DNA from: Streptomyces sp. CBMA29
GTDB taxonomy: Bacteria; Actinomycetota; Actinomycetes; Streptomycetales; Streptomycetaceae
Direction: 5' to 3'
Length of the DNA stretch: 64,000 nt
Assembly (NCBI RefSeq): GCF_014596445.1
Contig: NZ_MECL01000271.1
Coordinates: 1 to 64,000, forward strand
Shown here piece after piece: positions 34,975 to 43,421 of this stretch. The notes under the pieces were generated by a model that was not told where the DNA came from, ran no database searches, and saw nothing but the letters and a program-made list of their open reading frames with translations. Within the stretch, counting starts at the first letter, position 1; the number at the start of each line of letters is the position of its first letter. A program made the translations under genes and the position numbers.

Positions 34975-36909
34975 TCAACCTTCGTCACCGGGCAGGTCGT
35001 GCAGGACGCCCTTGATGGCGTCGGCCAGGTACGGCGGTGCTTCGAAGGCCGCGCCGTTCTCGATGGCCAGGGCCACGTCGTGCGCGAACTCGCCCTTCCC
35101 GATGAACTTCTTGTGTTTACGGAGCTTCAGGTAGAAGCCCCACTCGCGGCTCCGCTCGTTGCCGACGATCTCCTGCCACTTCTTCTTGGAGCGCGGTCGC
35201 TGCTTCAGGAAGGCCGCCTGGAGTACCGGCTCGTTGACCTTGGGGCCGAGGAGGTCGGCTTCCAGGGTGTGCGGGGCTTCAGCGACGAAAAGGTGGTCCG
35301 CGGCCCCGATCGAGTGAGCGTGAGTTTTCAGCCGGTCTTTGCGGTTGTCCACCACGGTGTCGTCATCGTCGTCCGGCTCGTCATCCTCTCCGGAGGCGCT
35401 CCCAGCCGGGACCGGGGCCGAGGCCTCGCCGACGCTGCTTGGACCGTCCGCGGGCTGATCCCCCTCGGCCTGTTTGTCCTTCGGGATCTCCGGGTCGCCG
35501 TCCGTGATGACGGTCAACTTGTCCAGCAGGCGGCAGCCGTTGACGGTGGCGAGCAGCAGCGTGATGTATGGGGCGAAGTCGACGCTTCCCACAGTGATGA
35601 TCGTGACTCCGTGGAAGTCGCGGCGCTGTCTGGCCTGGTCCTGGCCGCCGAAGACGCTGTGGCGGGCGATCACGGGGAGAAGGACTGCTTCGGCGATCCC
35701 TTCCACCAGGACGACGCGGCGCGCGAAGAGCAGACCGGCCCGGGTGGCGTCGAGGTACTGGTTGATCTTCCGGCGCTCATCCTCAGCGAGGGGGAGCCTG
35801 GCCAGAGGAAGGGCGCGGGTCTTGCGCCGTGATATCTCCTTCTCCCGCCCTTGGTCGTCTTGGATCGTCTCCTTGTGGACTTGCGTGCGCAGCGCCACGA
35901 CGCTCTCGATGCCGACGCTGCTGGCGAGGTTCGGCGAGTGGGTACTGGCAATGACCTGGATGCGGCCGGCCGGGCCCTGGGTGTCGTCCTTGAGGGATGC
36001 TGCGGCTTGTTCGCGCAGGTAGTCGAGCAGGACCGCTTGGAGCTGGGGGTGGAGATGGGCCTCGGGCTCCTCAACGAGGAAGAGCGTCAGTTCCATGTGC
36101 TGTGCCCTGCGCAGTTCCAGGATGACCGTCGCGATGAAGAGCAGGTTGGCGTAGCCGAGGCCGGACTCGCTGAGGTCAGCCGGCGGGATGCCGGCCTCGG
36201 CCATCTTCACCCGCAGGCTCCGGGCGAGTCGGTGCAGCTCATACTCGGCGAAGGTGACCTCCACGGTCTGCCCTCGGACGGAGTCGGTCAGTTCGCCCAG
36301 ATGACCCTGGATCTCTTTGGTCGTTGAGGTCAGGACGGGGTGGTCCTTGAGCTTGGTGAAGGACTCGTTGGCCTGTGTCCGGAAGGCTTCCTGTTCTTCT
36401 TCCTCGGTGAGGTAGCGGATGATCCGCAGCAGGCGGTTCCCGTCGGAGGAGTCCAGCTCACGCTGTGCGTCCCGCAGCGGCGCCAAGTAGACATGCGCGA
36501 TCTGGTCGCGCTTGTCGGGTTCAGCGTCTGGGCCGTCCACTGGCCCTGCGGACACGCTCGGACGCATCTGTTGCCGGGCTTCATCGCGCGCGTACGTCGT
36601 GGTGTAGGAAGCCTCGTTGGTTTCCACGTCAAGAGCGGTGATGTAGTGGGCACGCTGCGCCGCGGTCAGGCCGTCGTACGTCGCACGGAACCGGGCTTCC
36701 GTTCCTTCCCGGCCGTGTGCGAGGTCGGACTCGTCGAACCAGCGTGTGGAACGGCGATTCAGGGGGGTGGTGGCCAGCCTGAGTGATTCGATGACGTTGG
36801 ACTTTCCAGAATTGTTCTCACCAACGAGCAACGTGATGCCGGGGCAGAATTCAACCTCGACGTCGTAGCATGACCGGAAGTTCTTGATACCGATTTTCCG
36901 CAGGTACAT
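34975..36909 (-). CDS. gajA: Gabija defence nuclease GajA (OLD-family ATPase/TOPRIM endonuclease)
   Basis: A 644-residue OLD-family protein. The N-terminal ABC-type ATPase has Walker A GENNSGKSN (30-38), signature LSESGLGYANLL, Walker B TLFLVEEPEAHLHPQ and an H-loop ASTHSPNLAS. The C-terminal TOPRIM nuclease has the metal-binding glutamate in VVLVEGIAEAVLLP (about 425) and the DGD in TVITDGDPEIP (about 500). A very acidic linker (GEDDEPDDDDD) is inserted in the TOPRIM half. Known Gabija GajA nicks DNA when nucleotide is depleted during infection. Start at the ATG giving MYLRKIGIKNFRS, the family N-terminus. Translationally coupled to gajB. Confidence 0.92.
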   Translation of the reverse strand: MYLRKIGIKNFRSCYDVEVEFCPGITLLVGENNSGKSNVIESLRLATTPLNRRSTRWFDESDLAHGREGTEARFRATYDGLTAAQRAHYITALDVETNEASYTTTYARDEARQQMRPSVSAGPVDGPDAEPDKRDQIAHVYLAPLRDAQRELDSSDGNRLLRIIRYLTEEEEQEAFRTQANESFTKLKDHPVLTSTTKEIQGHLGELTDSVRGQTVEVTFAEYELHRLARSLRVKMAEAGIPPADLSESGLGYANLLFIATVILELRRAQHMELTLFLVEEPEAHLHPQLQAVLLDYLREQAAASLKDDTQGPAGRIQVIASTHSPNLASSVGIESVVALRTQVHKETIQDDQGREKEISRRKTRALPLARLPLAEDERRKINQYLDATRAGLLFARRVVLVEGIAEAVLLPVIARHSVFGGQDQARQRRDFHGVTIITVGSVDFAPYITLLLATVNGCRLLDKLTVITDGDPEIPKDKQAEGDQPADGPSSVGEASAPVPAGSASGEDDEPDDDDDTVVDNRKDRLKTHAHSIGAADHLFVAEAPHTLEADLLGPKVNEPVLQAAFLKQRPRSKKKWQEIVGNERSREWGFYLKLRKHKKFIGKGEFAHDVALAIENGAAFEAPPYLADAIKGVLHDLPGDEG

Positions 36910-37354
36910 GCCTGACGTCGGATTTTTCGTGTCCAACAACGCGCCCCCGCTACAGTCGTGAAGCCGCCCCAACCAAAAGCAGCCATCTGTGCCAACTACC
37001 GCACAATGCGGTGGAGGGTACTTTTGCACATGATCAACGCAGTTTTCAGACGAACCGACCGGTAACACGGAGTGGGTTCCGTCACGTTGTGTGTCTGCCT
37101 GGCCACCGTGTCCAGTGGGCGAATCCGGAATGGTGACCTGTGTCAGGCGGATCTGACGGTGCTCGGCCCGACGTAGTTGCCTCAGGGGCCACTGCCTCCG
37201 CCCAGCGGTCCGCGGCAGAATTCAGGGTCAAGGGCGCGGTGGAGGTGGTTCTTCGGAGCACGTGGGCGTCGCGGAGTAGGTGGGCGGAGGATGGCCGGGC
37301 GGCTCGTGCAGGAGCGCTTCGGCCGTCGGCCGTCGGCGCCGGCGGACGGAGCGT
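36910..37354. other. Gap upstream of gajA, with a small palindrome
   Basis: No gene supported. It contains the gajA promoter region (minus strand) and the tail side of the 588-aa protein gene. ACCGCA-CAA-TGCGGT at 36998-37012 is a perfect 6-bp inverted repeat about 90 bases upstream of gajA and could be an operator. Confidence 0.45.
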
Positions 37355-39121
37355 TTAATCCAGCCCGTGGGTCCAGCGGGCGGCGTGGTGCACGGCTGCG
37401 GCCAGACGGTGCAGTTCGTTGCTGTACGCGAATGCCTCCGGACTGCCGTGCGTGAGGAACACCGCCCCCAGTCCCAGGAGGTGGGCGCTGCCCAGGCAGG
37501 CGACATCCAACGCGAGCCCGAGCATCTCGGGAGTGGCTTCGCCCAGATGCACGGTCTCCTCGCGGAGGGTGACCAGGTGCAGGACGCCCATGGGGGTGCT
37601 GTGGGTGACCTGGCTCAGGAGGCTGTACGCCACGCTGAGCCAACCGGGCTCCGCGTAGGGCTCGCCCAGGACCAGCAGCATGTCTTCGATCGACGGGAAG
37701 CGCTCGCGGCCCTTCGCGATGTCGTCGGGTCCTTCGAAGACATTGCTCGGCAATGCCAAGAGCTTGCGCGCGACTGGGATAGGCACTCCGTTGCTCGTGA
37801 GCAGGGAGATCGTCTTCTTCTTGCGCGAGCGGAACTCGTCGAAGTAGCGCTTCGACCGTGCCATGAACTCGCTTTTGCTGGTCTCGGAGGTGAGCCAACG
37901 GAATCGGGCTGCCTCCTCCAGGAGCATCCGCGCCCCGAACATCGCGGCCACAGGCGCGTTGTCGACGTTCGTCATGACCGCTTGGAAGGTGGAGTGGCCT
38001 CCGCCGTACGCCAGCACGGAGGCGAGCTTGGGATCCTTCTTCGCATAGGGGCTCGTGTACCAGCTGTGCGCGTGCTTCTCGTACCGCTCGGCGGCGGCGA
38101 GGACGGGCGCCGCATCGTTGCAATCGGGCATCGAGTCCTCGGCGGGCAGCACTACCGAGCCGCGCATTATCGGCCGCCGAGCAGTGTTTGAGCGGATCTT
38201 CTGCCCCCCTCCGGCCGGAGCAGAGGCCGCGCTCAAACCGTGCAGCGCCGTGGCTGCGGCCGCGACCTCGCCGGTCAGCTCAAGCGCCTTCGCCAGGAAG
38301 GACTTCTGGTCGACCTCGGCCGGCCAGCCCTCCGGCGCTGCCACGCACACTCCGAGCAGGGTCACCGTCACGCCCACTGCAGCGGCATGCATGAACAGAG
38401 CCTCATGGTCCGGGCGAAGATCGTGACCGGGTACTCCGTCCTCGGCCAGACTGCTCTGCAGTCCGAGAAGGTTCCCGTGCCCAGCGTGTGCCAGAACCAT
38501 GACCGCACCCCGCAGGCCCGCCAGGCCGAGCAACTGCCGTGCCGAGGCCAAGAGTTCCCGTACATCGCCTTCTTCGTCTGAAGTCGCCGATGCGGCCTCC
38601 TGGGGCCGGGACAAGAAGGTGTCCAGGAGTTCCTTCTCGTCAGGCATCGACGGTGCCTGCCACCACCGCGGCGAGGCACCCGTCAGATCGGTCACACCGA
38701 GCAGCGGAGCGAACCAGCGCGGCAGAATGGGGCACGTCACATCGTGCCGCTCCAGCCGGTCCAAGATCCCGTTGCGCTCCTCCACCATGCTGCCCAGCAG
38801 CGCTGTCCGTCTCTCGGCGGGGGCCTCGCCGATCCACTGCCATCGCAGGCCGTCGACGAATACGCTCCGCGCAAGAGCGCCCAGAACGGTGCCGCCGAAG
38901 CCGGCGCCGATGAGCGACTCGGCGCTCTCGTAGCAGAACCGGGCGAAGGGGAAGGCCGCCTCCGCCAAGAAGAGGTCTGCCTCCCGTCCGTAGTGCACCA
39001 CGCACGGCAACTCGCGAAGGTGGAGTCGCAAAGCGCGGGTCGCGCTCCGCAACCTCAGTGTGGCCTCGCTCGACACCCGGCCGTCCGGTCGACTTCCGTC
39101 GCTGGTGTCGCGCTCGTCCAC
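37355..39121 (-). CDS. Unrecognised 588-residue helical protein in the defence island
   Basis: No family recognised with confidence. The protein is mostly helical and appears to contain two related parts: an N-terminal block (about 50-130, with LARSVFVDGLRWQWIGEAPA) and a C-terminal block (about 385-450, with ARMLLEEAARFRWLTSE) that share an R-x-LL-x-(E/A)-x-x-RW pattern. It resembles DUF5677-type proteins only in style. No signal peptide or clear membrane helix. GTG start with GAGGG upstream. It lies between Gabija and the Shedu fusion, ends 445 bases from gajA on the same strand, and could be a further defence gene or a passenger. Confidence 0.7.
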   Translation of the reverse strand: MDERDTSDGSRPDGRVSSEATLRLRSATRALRLHLRELPCVVHYGREADLFLAEAAFPFARFCYESAESLIGAGFGGTVLGALARSVFVDGLRWQWIGEAPAERRTALLGSMVEERNGILDRLERHDVTCPILPRWFAPLLGVTDLTGASPRWWQAPSMPDEKELLDTFLSRPQEAASATSDEEGDVRELLASARQLLGLAGLRGAVMVLAHAGHGNLLGLQSSLAEDGVPGHDLRPDHEALFMHAAAVGVTVTLLGVCVAAPEGWPAEVDQKSFLAKALELTGEVAAAATALHGLSAASAPAGGGQKIRSNTARRPIMRGSVVLPAEDSMPDCNDAAPVLAAAERYEKHAHSWYTSPYAKKDPKLASVLAYGGGHSTFQAVMTNVDNAPVAAMFGARMLLEEAARFRWLTSETSKSEFMARSKRYFDEFRSRKKKTISLLTSNGVPIPVARKLLALPSNVFEGPDDIAKGRERFPSIEDMLLVLGEPYAEPGWLSVAYSLLSQVTHSTPMGVLHLVTLREETVHLGEATPEMLGLALDVACLGSAHLLGLGAVFLTHGSPEAFAYSNELHRLAAAVHHAARWTHGLD

Positions 39122-39351
39122 GTCGCTCCCTCAACTGTCCGCGCTCCGTAGCTTCCCTCACGGGCGGCGGTGCCCGCTGTGTCCGCATGAGCCTAGCTAC
39201 CACCTTTTCGTCGGTCTATGGGATTCCGGGTGCGCTCCCGAACCCACTGCCGTCGCTCTGACGGGCCGCTGAAACGGTCGGCTCACACTGTCACTGTCGG
39301 CCTGTAGCGTCTGGCCCGGCAGACGATCAACACTGAAGGGGGCAGCCGAGA

Positions 39352-40731
39352 GTGGCGTCGGTGAGGGAATCAGTCAGAAACTACTGGTCTCAGCCCGACG
39401 ACAGAGGGTCCGGCGACCCCCCAGGCGTCAGAGGCGGCCGTCACGACGAGGAGATCCTGACCGCTCTGGTTGACTCGCTTGCCGAGCGCGGCATCGAGCG
39501 GTCCTGGATTCAGGCCGGGCGCTCCGCAACGCTGCCGGGTGCCTACGGCCTGGGGCGCTCAGCGTGGGACCTGGCGGTGATCAAGGACGGAATTCCGCTC
39601 GGTGCAATCATCCTGAAATCCCTCGGCGGTTCCTCGTATCGCAATAATTACAACAATCGGCTCCAGGAACTGACGTCCATCGCGTTTGATGTTCGACGGC
39701 AATACCGCAGTCACGAGCTGAACCAGCTACAGCCATGCCTTGGACTCTTCTTCATTCTGCGCGAAGATGAGCGCATCAATATCCCGGCGCGCAAGCCGAA
39801 TGATACCTACGCAAGGACCGGGGACGGCCTCTCATACAAGGAGAGATTGGGGGAAGCGTTCGAGCAATTTTGCGAAGATGGCCTGTACGACAAGGTCTGC
39901 TACGTGTCCTCCGGCGGGGAAAATAATACGTCGCTAGAAGAACCACGATCAGAGATGTCAATCGAGGAGTTCGTCAAGAACTTCGCCGGGAAAGTCGCAT
40001 CCCTCGCTGAAACGCATGGAACGACCGGCATCACTGCGGTCACATTCGGTGAGATGCTGTCGCACCGAAGCGACATCCACGAAGTTCTGACCGGACTCAC
40101 CTCCACGCCGACAGGGATGCTCGCCGCCGAGGCGGCCGTCATTCGCCGACGCCGAGCACTGCTGGCCGACCTACGCAAGCTCGCCCTCGCCGAAAATACC
40201 AACGAGACGCGCATGCAAAAGGCGCTGGAAGGACAGTACTGGATCTTTGGCGGTCAATATATCGGGGTTGCCGTCCGACGCGATCTCATGAACCTACACC
40301 AGCATGACATTCCGCTCGTGTACGCCGATCGGAGCCTGAATATCATCGAACTCAAGGGCCCCGAAGCCCCCCTCACGCGACGCCCACGAGATAACCACCT
40401 CATCCCGTCCGGTGCCGTTCACGAAGCAGTCGGGCAATGCATGAATTACCTCAGGACCCTCGACGAAATGGGGGCGGCGCTCGGAACACTGCATCAGAAT
40501 GACCTGAACTTGAACTACGACTACCGGCGGGCTCGCGCAACGGTAGTCATCGGCTACCCAGGGCGCACCGCGCACGGGTTGGCAACGCGCGAACAAATTG
40601 ACCAAACGATCCGTACTTACAACGCCCACCTCTCTCGGATCCAAGTCCTGACATACGCCGACCTGATCGACGCAGCCGAGCGCGCCCTGGCCTTCGAAGA
40701 AGACGGCAACCAGGGCGATGGATCCGCATAG
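39352..40731 (+). CDS. Fusion of a PaeR7I/XhoI-like endonuclease domain with a Shedu (DUF4263) nuclease domain
   Basis: A 459-residue protein. The N-terminal part (about 1-215) follows type II endonuclease PaeR7I block by block: the YWSQ start, LPGAYG at 61, AWDLAVIKDG at 71 and SYRNNYNNR at 95; but the catalytic ELK is ILK here (Ile87, Lys89), so this copy is probably nuclease-dead. The C-terminal part (about 282-440) is DUF4263/SduA: NETRMQKALEGQYWIFG, an Asp-rich strand, the active-site E333-L-K335 and the Q362 motif AVGQCMNYL. Shedu proteins are single-gene phage-defence nucleases with variable N-terminal sensor domains. No methyltransferase is nearby. GTG start with GAAGGGGG. Lower GC than the core genes. 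Confidence 0.88.
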   Translation: MASVRESVRNYWSQPDDRGSGDPPGVRGGRHDEEILTALVDSLAERGIERSWIQAGRSATLPGAYGLGRSAWDLAVIKDGIPLGAIILKSLGGSSYRNNYNNRLQELTSIAFDVRRQYRSHELNQLQPCLGLFFILREDERINIPARKPNDTYARTGDGLSYKERLGEAFEQFCEDGLYDKVCYVSSGGENNTSLEEPRSEMSIEEFVKNFAGKVASLAETHGTTGITAVTFGEMLSHRSDIHEVLTGLTSTPTGMLAAEAAVIRRRRALLADLRKLALAENTNETRMQKALEGQYWIFGGQYIGVAVRRDLMNLHQHDIPLVYADRSLNIIELKGPEAPLTRRPRDNHLIPSGAVHEAVGQCMNYLRTLDEMGAALGTLHQNDLNLNYDYRRARATVVIGYPGRTAHGLATREQIDQTIRTYNAHLSRIQVLTYADLIDAAERALAFEEDGNQGDGSA

Positions 40732-41458
40732 CACGGAGCGAGCGTCCACTTCTTCATCATCACAGAGTCAGAGGCGCACCCTCCTGCTCAGCGGCTCGAA
40801 TGAGGTCCTCAATCGAGCCGCTGGGCGGTGGACGGTGAGACCTGGAACCGCTCGGCAGCCCGCCGACTTGGCATCAAAGACGCCGAAGGTGTGTACGGCC
40901 AGACATCCGATCAGCCCAACCAAAAATGACTTATTGGTGATCGCATAACCATTGGGCAGGGTCACGATCGGAAGCAGCCACGACTTAGATAAGGACGAGG
41001 CTTGTGACATGCGAGTTGCCACTGCTTGCATGACGACAGATGTTGTCGGCAGTCCTCGGGTGGAACTTTACTAGGTGCGCTCGAGAAAGCTCTCTGAATT
41101 ATGATAAGGGTCTGATCTTAAGCTGGGCCATCCTCCGCCGCACCCGTCGGCCAATGAAAGGTCATACGGTCGTCGCGCCAGCGAGGCACCACGCGGAAAT
41201 GCGGTGCGAAACAGTCGAACCTGGGGATTGCAGCTCTTCTACAGCGCAAAGCTGGGTATCCGGAGAAGTCGAGGAGGCAATCAGGAACTCGAAATTAATA
41301 ATTCTTATACCGTCGTCTGGCACTAAAGCCCCAACCAAAGCGCACTTACCCAAACACCTTTCCCGGGCGGCGAGGCTCCAGCATCTGAGATTCGACTATA
41401 GAATACGCGACAAGATATCAAATTTATAATCGAATTATTCGTATCACTACTTGATCGT
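40732..41458. other. AT-rich gap with decayed sequence, between the Shedu fusion and murF
   Basis: About 730 bases with no well-supported intact gene. GC content drops sharply after about 41080. It contains an IS-like HTH remnant (see separate entry) and a possible gene tail on the plus strand near 41260-41370 reading EEAIRNSKLIILIPSSGTKAP, which looks protein-like but has no start or family match. This is probably a junction between cargo modules. Confidence 0.5.
40809..40874 (-). pseudogene. Helix-turn-helix remnant of an IS481-type transposase
   Basis: On the minus strand this reads MPSRRAAERFQVSPSTAQRLD then a stop. The RRAAERFQVSP(S/T)TAQR block matches the N-terminal HTH of IS481-family transposases common in Streptomyces. 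Only about 21 codons survive. Confidence 0.5.
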
Positions 41459-42850
41459 TCATTCCTCGTCCAGCAAGACGCCAGCGAGGTGTTCGAGGCC
41501 GACTGAGCGGCTGGCCTTGATGAGGACGACGTCGCCAGGAGTCAGGAGGGGGGTGAGGGCACCAAGGAGACTGGCGGCGTGCTCCGCCGCAGCTGTCGCG
41601 AGGGCCGGGTTGGCGGTGCGGGCGGTTTCACCGAGGGCGGTGATCTCGGAAGATGTGCCGACCGTGACCAGGATGTGGATTCCCAGGCTCGATACGAACT
41701 GGCCGATCGTTTGGTGAGCCTCGGTGGCGGTGGGGCCGAGTTCCTTCATCTCGCCCAAGACGGCGACCGTACGACGGCCCTGTGCCAGCGACACGAGGGT
41801 CTCCAGGGCTGCGCGGGTGGATTCGGGGTTGGCGTTGAAGGCGTCGTTGATGATGGTGACGCCGTCGGCGCGTTCGAGGATTTCCAGGCGGGCGGCCGAA
41901 ATCGGTGCTGCGGAGGATAGGGCCTCCGCGATCGCTGACGTCGACATGCCCAGGGTGTGGGCGGTGGCTGCGACGGCCAGGGCATTGTGGACCTGGTGGG
42001 CGCCGAGGAGTTGGAGGGTGACCGAGGCGTTGCCGTCGGGGGTGTGGAGGCGGAAGGCGGCGCGGCCGACGGTGAGTTCGACGTCCGTTGCGCGGATGGA
42101 AGCCTGCTCGCTCGTGCCGTAGTACGTGACGGCGGCCTTCGTACGGTCGGCCATCGCCGCGACCAGATCGTCGTCGGCGTTGAGGATGGCCACGCCGCCC
42201 TCGGAGGCGGGCGGGAGCGCTTGCACGAGTTCGCTCTTCGCCTCGGCGATGGCCTCGCGGCTGCCGAATTCGCCGACGTGCGCGGAGCCGACGTTAAGGA
42301 CGATGCCGATGCGCGGCGGGGTGAGGCCCGCGAGGTAGGCGATGTCGCCGACGTGGCGGGCGCCCATCTCCAGCACCAGGAAGCGGGTGTCCTCGTCGGC
42401 GGACAGTACAGTCAGGGGCAGGCCGATCTGGGTGTTGAAGCTGCCGGGCGTGGCGACCGTACGCCCGTGGCGGGCCAGCACCTGCGCGAGAAGATCCTTC
42501 GTCGTGGTTTTGCCGGCCGAGCCAGTCAGGGCGACAACCTGCGCCCCCGTACGCGTCAGCGCGTACTGCGCCAACCGCCCGAGCGCGGCCGTCACGTCCG
42601 GTACGACGACTGCGGGCACGCCCACCGGGCGGGAGGCCAGGACGCAGACGGCGCCGCCGGCCACGGCCTGCTCGGCGAAGTCGTGGCCATCCACCCGCGC
42701 GCCCGTCACCGCGACGAACATGCCGCCCGGCCCGACCTGCCGTGAGTCGCTGGCGCTCTGGCCCGTGACGCGTACCTGCTCCGGGTCGGGAGCGTCGTGG
42801 ACAGTTCCCCCGGTGGCTTCGGCGATCTCGGCAAGCGTCAGTGTGATCAC
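41459..42850 (-). CDS. MurF-like UDP-MurNAc-tripeptide:D-Ala-D-Ala ligase paralogue
   Basis: A complete 463-residue Mur ligase. The N-terminal UDP-sugar domain contains FVAVTGARVDGHDFAEQA; the ATP P-loop is LTGSAGKTTTKD; the central catalytic stretch includes TPGSFNTQIGLPL, LEMGARHVGDIAYL and NVGSAHVGEFGS; the C-terminal domain has INDAFNANPESTR and LIKASRSVGLEHL, all diagnostic of MurF rather than MurC/D/E. Normal MurF joins D-Ala-D-Ala to the UDP-MurNAc-tripeptide. As cargo of a mobile element it is presumably an extra copy acting on a modified stem peptide or a secondary metabolite. GTG start; last gene of the operon. Confidence 0.9.
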   Translation of the reverse strand: MITLTLAEIAEATGGTVHDAPDPEQVRVTGQSASDSRQVGPGGMFVAVTGARVDGHDFAEQAVAGGAVCVLASRPVGVPAVVVPDVTAALGRLAQYALTRTGAQVVALTGSAGKTTTKDLLAQVLARHGRTVATPGSFNTQIGLPLTVLSADEDTRFLVLEMGARHVGDIAYLAGLTPPRIGIVLNVGSAHVGEFGSREAIAEAKSELVQALPPASEGGVAILNADDDLVAAMADRTKAAVTYYGTSEQASIRATDVELTVGRAAFRLHTPDGNASVTLQLLGAHQVHNALAVAATAHTLGMSTSAIAEALSSAAPISAARLEILERADGVTIINDAFNANPESTRAALETLVSLAQGRRTVAVLGEMKELGPTATEAHQTIGQFVSSLGIHILVTVGTSSEITALGETARTANPALATAAAEHAASLLGALTPLLTPGDVVLIKASRSVGLEHLAGVLLDEE

Positions 42851-42864
42851 GGGCAGGGCCTTTC

Positions 42865-43398
42865 TCAGTGCAGGGGCGGGAAGGTGATCGCGCGGCCGGA
42901 GTACGAGGCCGCGACCTGGCTGAGCGGTACGCGGTCGTGGGTCTGGCCCCATCGGGATGGGTCACGGATGAAGACCGCGGGGTCGGGGCTGTCGTCATAG
43001 CCGCGCACCACGATCAGGTGGCCGCCGCGACGACCGTCGTCGGGGAACTGCTCCGTGATGGAGACGATCAGCGGCGCTTCGGCCGCCCGCACGAGCAGGT
43101 CCTCCACCGCGACGGGCTCGGCGCGGCCGGGTACTCCATACGAGGCCGCCAACTCCGCGAGGCCCGCGTGCAGTGCGCCGCGCGGCGTCATGACCTCGTT
43201 CTTGAACGCGAGTTTCAGCAACTCGGTAACGGTCGGTGCCTGGCGGCCGTACGCCAGCAGGATCATCCTCAAAGAGGCCAGCCCACAAGCTCGGTCGGAC
43301 CACTTCTCCCGGTCACCGAGTTCCCACCCGCCGTGCTCCTCCCACTCCTCCGGCGCGATCAGCTGGCGGCACATGGGCACGTCGTGGAGATGGGGCAC
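42865..43398 (-). CDS. C39-like papain-fold cysteine peptidase
   Basis: A 177-residue protein with a C39-type catalytic layout: Cys in RACGLASLRMILLAYGR, His in RGGHLIVVRGYDD and Asp in FIRDPSRWGQ. The family includes leader peptidases and peptidoglycan amidases; this one has no signal peptide or transporter domain, so it would act in the cytoplasm. GTG start (an ATG eight codons in is an alternative). It lies 14 bases upstream of murF and 23 bases downstream of the ATP-grasp gene, so it belongs to the operon. Confidence 0.78.
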   Translation of the reverse strand: MPHLHDVPMCRQLIAPEEWEEHGGWELGDREKWSDRACGLASLRMILLAYGRQAPTVTELLKLAFKNEVMTPRGALHAGLAELAASYGVPGRAEPVAVEDLLVRAAEAPLIVSITEQFPDDGRRGGHLIVVRGYDDSPDPAVFIRDPSRWGQTHDRVPLSQVAASYSGRAITFPPLH

Positions 43399-43421
43399 GG
43401 TGGCGGGCTCCCGAGGGCGCG

